A stretch of 15,206 nucleotides of DNA, taken from assembly GCA_002390745.1 (NCBI GenBank), contig DGQK01000004.1, positions 3,148-18,353 of the forward strand, in the 5' to 3' direction. Positions within the stretch are counted from its first letter, which is position 1. Each line of letters begins with the position of its first letter. Position numbers and translations under genes: made by a program. Below the pieces are notes generated by a model. It saw only the letters and a list, made by a program, of their open reading frames with translations. It was not told where the DNA came from and made no database searches. Origin of the DNA: Bacteroidetes bacterium UBA4416 (GTDB lineage: Bacteria > Bacteroidota > Bacteroidia > B-17B0 > Aurantibacillaceae). This document shows positions 12,351-15,206 of this stretch, piece after piece.

Positions 12351-12479
12351 ATAATATCTACTTGGCAATTATCAATTAATTGAAAATCAATCAATTAGAA
12401 CAAAACAGCACACGTATTATCCTATTTGTATCAAATTTCACATAAATTATTACGTTTTTAGTTAAAAATATTACGTTAT

Positions 12480-12511
12480 TTTGATTTGTATTACGATTTT
12501 TGTTATATTTG
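12480..12511 (+). promoter_or_regulatory. Promoter of the ATPase-protease operon
   Basis: TTTG (12480-12483), 20-base spacing, then TATATTTG (12504-12511): full match to the Bacteroidota -33/-7 consensus. Transcription would start about 12515-12519, at or beside the ATG at 12516, so the mRNA is leaderless there or starts translation at the ATG at 12540. Confidence 0.75.
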
Positions 12512-12515
12512 TACC

Positions 12516-13634
12516 ATGAACGATAAAAATTTAACGGTTATGTACACTGAAATATTAAGAATAATAGAAGGCGGCCTGGCCAAAGATCCTGGTAAAGTCT
12601 ACAGCTATTCGAAGATTTTGGCCGGTAAGTTGGAAAAAGATGGAGATGACAGGCTTTCCAAAATGATTAATAGGGTGATTGATAAGGGTCCCGCAAATAC
12701 GGTTACGATGGATGAGCTATTAACTACGCCGGTTGATCATGAAAGCAGATTAAGTATCGTTGATGTAGAAATTCCATCAAAGGAAAAAACACCTATTGTT
12801 TTAGCTCCTATGGTTGAAAATAAGATTAATGATTTTATAGGTGCTGTAAAACATCAAAATGCTCTTATGAGTCTTGGAATAGAAACTTCGAACACTTTAT
12901 TGTTATATGGAAAACCAGGATGCGGGAAAACAACGGTTGCGAAATACATTTCGGAGCAAACAGACTTACCTTTAATTGTAGCCAGATTTGATGCTATTGT
13001 ATCTTCGTTACTGGGGAACACTGCAAAAAATATAAGAAAGATATTTGACTTTGCAGATAATAAGCCTTGCATTTTATTTTTAGATGAGTTCGATGCAATT
13101 GCTAAGGCCAGAGACGATCAGCATGAGTTAGGGGAGTTGAAACGGGTTATTAATAGCTTACTTCAAAACATCGATTCGTTTTCAAATAATAATATTTTAA
13201 TTGCCGCTACTAATCATCCGGAGCTTTTAGATAAGGCTATCTGGAGGCGGTTTAATCACGTAATTGAAATCGGATTGCCACAGGATAATGAGATCTCGAC
13301 TTTAATAAAAGAGTTTGTAGGCGATTTTTTAAACGATTTTTCTGAAGATAAAAAGAAGCATGAAAAGCTCGTGAAATTACTTGAAAGTAAATCGCCATCT
13401 GATATAAAGGCTATTATCAATAATGCCAAAACGCAATCGGTTATTCATGGTAATAACACTTTGAAATATGAAGATTTGCTGTTTGAGATTTTCGAGTTTA
13501 ATAATCACGGTGCTTTATCGTTTGAAAAAATGATCGAGTTCTTAAATGAGAATGGAATGCCGCAGGCGAGCATCGCGGATAAAATGAAACTGTCATTAAG
13601 GCAGATAAGAAATTATTTAAATAAACAATCGTAA
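12516..13634 (+). CDS. AAA+ ATPase, IetA-like
   Basis: From the ATG at 12516 the protein has 372 residues. An N-terminal helical domain (1-80, EILRIIEGGLAKDPGKVYSY, AGKLEKDGDD) precedes the AAA+ module: Walker A GKPGCGKTT (132-140, Lys138), Walker B ILFLDEFD (Asp190, Glu191), sensor 1 AATN, and an RR arginine-finger pair in AIWRRF. The lid follows (about 265-330). The last 35 residues (MPQASIADKMKLSLRQIRNYLNKQS) read as a helix-turn-helix, suggesting DNA binding. The stop is one base before the ATG of an S8 protease. ATPase plus subtilase is the IetAS arrangement, known as a plasmid stability and incompatibility pair and as an anti-phage system. The ATPase is probably the control partner. A TTG at 12486 is excluded because it lies in the promoter; the ATG at 12540 is an alternative start. 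Confidence 0.85.
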   Translation: MNDKNLTVMYTEILRIIEGGLAKDPGKVYSYSKILAGKLEKDGDDRLSKMINRVIDKGPANTVTMDELLTTPVDHESRLSIVDVEIPSKEKTPIVLAPMVENKINDFIGAVKHQNALMSLGIETSNTLLLYGKPGCGKTTVAKYISEQTDLPLIVARFDAIVSSLLGNTAKNIRKIFDFADNKPCILFLDEFDAIAKARDDQHELGELKRVINSLLQNIDSFSNNNILIAATNHPELLDKAIWRRFNHVIEIGLPQDNEISTLIKEFVGDFLNDFSEDKKKHEKLVKLLESKSPSDIKAIINNAKTQSVIHGNNTLKYEDLLFEIFEFNNHGALSFEKMIEFLNENGMPQASIADKMKLSLRQIRNYLNKQS

Positions 13635-13635
13635 G

Positions 13636-15206
13636 ATGGCTAAGAAAAACCTTCCCATAAAGTTTTTTGAAAAAAGACAAAAGGATGAACAAGCGACAGA
13701 GGGCGCAGGCGGCGGTAAGTTACCCAATTGGGTGATCCAAGATCGTTCTGCTCTGACAGAACGGTCTGTCGCTGTAAGGAAGGTTCTTAGTGAAGTTGGT
13801 AAAGGTATTGAAAGGAAAACGAAGAGGAAAAGCTTTATACCATCAGTGGTAAGGCTAAAGGTTCATCAAGACGCTATAGCTAAATCATACAGGAAGGATA
13901 TCGGCAAATTGTTTAATGTAGGGAAGATGAATGTGATCGGGTTTAATGGTGATGATGAAGTGCTTATTAAAATAGATAATGCCACAGACCTTGAAAAGAT
14001 AGCTACTAATTTTAGTAAGGTTGAAACCAATGTTTTTGGTCAGCATACTGCTATAGGTATTTCAGCAATTAATGAAATAGAAGAGTTTAAAGCGCATGTG
14101 GAAGCTACCGCAGAAGAGCACGAAGTATTAAAGGTTAAACTATTCAACTATGGTGATTATGACCTGAACAGGATAGTTAACAAAGCTTTTCAAAGCTATT
14201 GCGCGGAAAGAAATATTGCTTTTGAAAAGACTGTTTATTCTGGAGATTTGAATATTTACAGAATAAATAAAGTTACTGCTGACGGGCTGGATGCGCTTAA
14301 GGATTTCGATGGTGTTCAGCTTATTACTGATATGCCCTCTTACGATGTTACATTGGACGAAGTAACTGAGGAGAATGTAATCCCAATCAAACTACCTGAA
14401 AAGGATCGTGAATATCCAACAGTTGGTGTACTTGATTCTGGCATATCGGATATTCCTCATTTAAAGCCCTGGCTCGTAAAGGAAAGTATTACTTATTATG
14501 ATAAGGCTGATGTGAATAAAGCACACGGCACTTTCGTATCGGGCGTATTGCTGTATGGTGATGAGTTGGAAAATAAGGGTTATGTTGGTTCAGATGGCTG
14601 TAAGTTGTTTGAAGCACTCGTAATACCTGATATCACGAAACAAACAATCTATGAGGATGAGCTTGTTGAACAAATAAGGGACGCAATAAGTCGCCATGAA
14701 CATATAAAGATTTGGAACTTATCCCTGGGGACGAACAGGGAAGCTGATCTTTATGAGTTTTCGGATTTTGCCAAAGCGCTTGATGAAATACAGGAGCATC
14801 ATAATGTTTTGATTTGCAAGTCGGCAGGCAACTGTAATAACTATGTTCATGATGCACCACGAAGCAGGATTACCAAGTCTGCCGATACGGTGCGAGGCCT
14901 TGTGGTGGGCTCTATTGCCCATGCTAAAGGTGAATTCGATATTTCGGATGAACATAATCCTTCTCCTTTTACAAGGGTTGGGCCCGGACCAGCGAATTTG
15001 ATTAAGCCTGATGTGGTACATATTGGCGGCAATGCTGGTAAAAATGGCAGACGGGTTGTTATGAATCCGGTAAAGTCATTTACACCTTCGGGTGGAATTG
15101 CCAAAAATATAGGGACAAGCTTTTCAACTCCGCGGGTAACTGCACTTGCCGCCGGACTAAGCTTTAAGCTGAAAGAAGAGTTTAACCCTTTACTTATAAA
15201 AGCTTT
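13636..15206 (+). CDS. S8 subtilisin-like serine protease, IetS-like (3' end beyond window)
   Basis: An open frame of 523 codons runs from the ATG at 13636 to the window edge without a stop. The catalytic triad is complete: Asp267 in GVLDSGIS, His297 in HGTFVSG, Ser495 in GTSFSTP, plus oxyanion Asn399 in SAGN. The triad is preceded by about 260 residues with no signal peptide, rich in charged residues (KRQKDEQ, KGIERKTKRKSF), so the protease is cytoplasmic. This long N-terminal domain may sense a signal or bind the ATPase. A C-terminal part is expected downstream. The spacing of one base after the ATPase gene shows an operon. In IetAS the protease is the toxic component. Active-site residues are all present, so it is likely functional. 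Confidence 0.9.
   Translation, partial: MAKKNLPIKFFEKRQKDEQATEGAGGGKLPNWVIQDRSALTERSVAVRKVLSEVGKGIERKTKRKSFIPSVVRLKVHQDAIAKSYRKDIGKLFNVGKMNVIGFNGDDEVLIKIDNATDLEKIATNFSKVETNVFGQHTAIGISAINEIEEFKAHVEATAEEHEVLKVKLFNYGDYDLNRIVNKAFQSYCAERNIAFEKTVYSGDLNIYRINKVTADGLDALKDFDGVQLITDMPSYDVTLDEVTEENVIPIKLPEKDREYPTVGVLDSGISDIPHLKPWLVKESITYYDKADVNKAHGTFVSGVLLYGDELENKGYVGSDGCKLFEALVIPDITKQTIYEDELVEQIRDAISRHEHIKIWNLSLGTNREADLYEFSDFAKALDEIQEHHNVLICKSAGNCNNYVHDAPRSRITKSADTVRGLVVGSIAHAKGEFDISDEHNPSPFTRVGPGPANLIKPDVVHIGGNAGKNGRRVVMNPVKSFTPSGGIAKNIGTSFSTPRVTALAAGLSFKLKEEFNPLLIKA

Larger units (their letters stand above)
11341..12479. other. 1.1-kb gene-free block of inverted repeats
   Basis: No convincing gene lies here. 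The open frames on both strands (for example minus 11304-11939 and plus 12122-12379) have unnatural composition and run through hairpins. The block holds many strong inverted repeats, listed separately, plus a copy of the dispersed repeat at 11722-11745. The left two thirds is GC-rich compared with the operons on either side; the last 120 bases are very AT-rich and lead into the ATPase promoter. Structured RNAs, repeat elements or remnants of other elements are all possible. Confidence 0.6.
4122..15206. mobile_element. Accessory region, probable genomic island at tRNA-Cys (right end not in window)
   Basis: From the tRNA terminator onward the DNA is clearly richer in A+T than the dnaX-yceH backbone, genes are short, and functions turn to toxin-antitoxin, regulator and defence-like types in several small operons. 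No integrase, transposase or conjugation gene is present, so the type of element cannot be decided. The right border and any recombinase must be outside the window. Confidence 0.5.

Noticed and set aside
12122..12379. 85-codon frame with TTG start
   Set aside because: It crosses the 13-bp and 17-base inverted repeats; no promoter box or family match, so structured non-coding DNA is more likely.
11341..12479. CRISPR array or retron RNA in the gene-free block
   Set aside because: No regularly spaced direct repeats and no reverse transcriptase or cas gene in the window.

Overview
The window comes from a Bacteroidota genome, most likely Sphingobacteriales or Chitinophagales. The evidence is the TAnnTTTG-type -7 promoter boxes in front of many genes, the general lack of Shine-Dalgarno sequences, a secreted CarboxypepD_reg-like protein, and several gene families that I know only from this phylum. 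The lineage call is inference; no marker gene settles it below phylum.

Layout. (1) 1-443: palindromic dispersed repeats. (2) 444-3805: a GC-rich chromosomal backbone with dnaX (minus strand), a secreted beta-sandwich protein and a YceH/DUF480 protein. (3) 3902-4121: a tRNA-Cys(GCA) gene with its own promoter and a strong terminator. (4) From about 4122 to the right edge: a visibly more AT-rich accessory region that looks like a genomic island lodged at the tRNA-Cys gene. Its far end and any integrase lie outside the window. Inside it are a four-gene cassette of unknown function (4449-6179), a minus-strand pair with a SymE-like protein (6232-7099), an XRE regulator (7265-7474), an AbiE-type toxin-antitoxin pair (7576-8683), a small CxxC protein flanked by two related long hairpins (9021-9893), a two-gene operon of an unknown basic protein and a metallophosphoesterase (9998-11340), 1.1 kb of gene-free DNA full of inverted repeats (11341-12479), and an AAA+ ATPase plus subtilisin-like protease operon (12516 to the end, protease incomplete).

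The AAA+ ATPase and S8 protease pair matches the architecture of IetAS, described first as a plasmid stability/incompatibility system and later as anti-phage defence. Together with the AbiE-type pair, the SymE-like protein and the nuclease-like metallophosphoesterase operon, it makes this region a plausible defence island. The least explained parts are the 4449-6179 cassette, with its threefold KLTKADAGR protein repeat, the unknown partner of the metallophosphoesterase, and the structured non-coding block upstream of the ATPase.

In the backbone, dnaX has a run of ten A residues just after the clamp-loader core, with stop codons immediately in both other frames. This is the arrangement expected for making a short gamma form by slippage.
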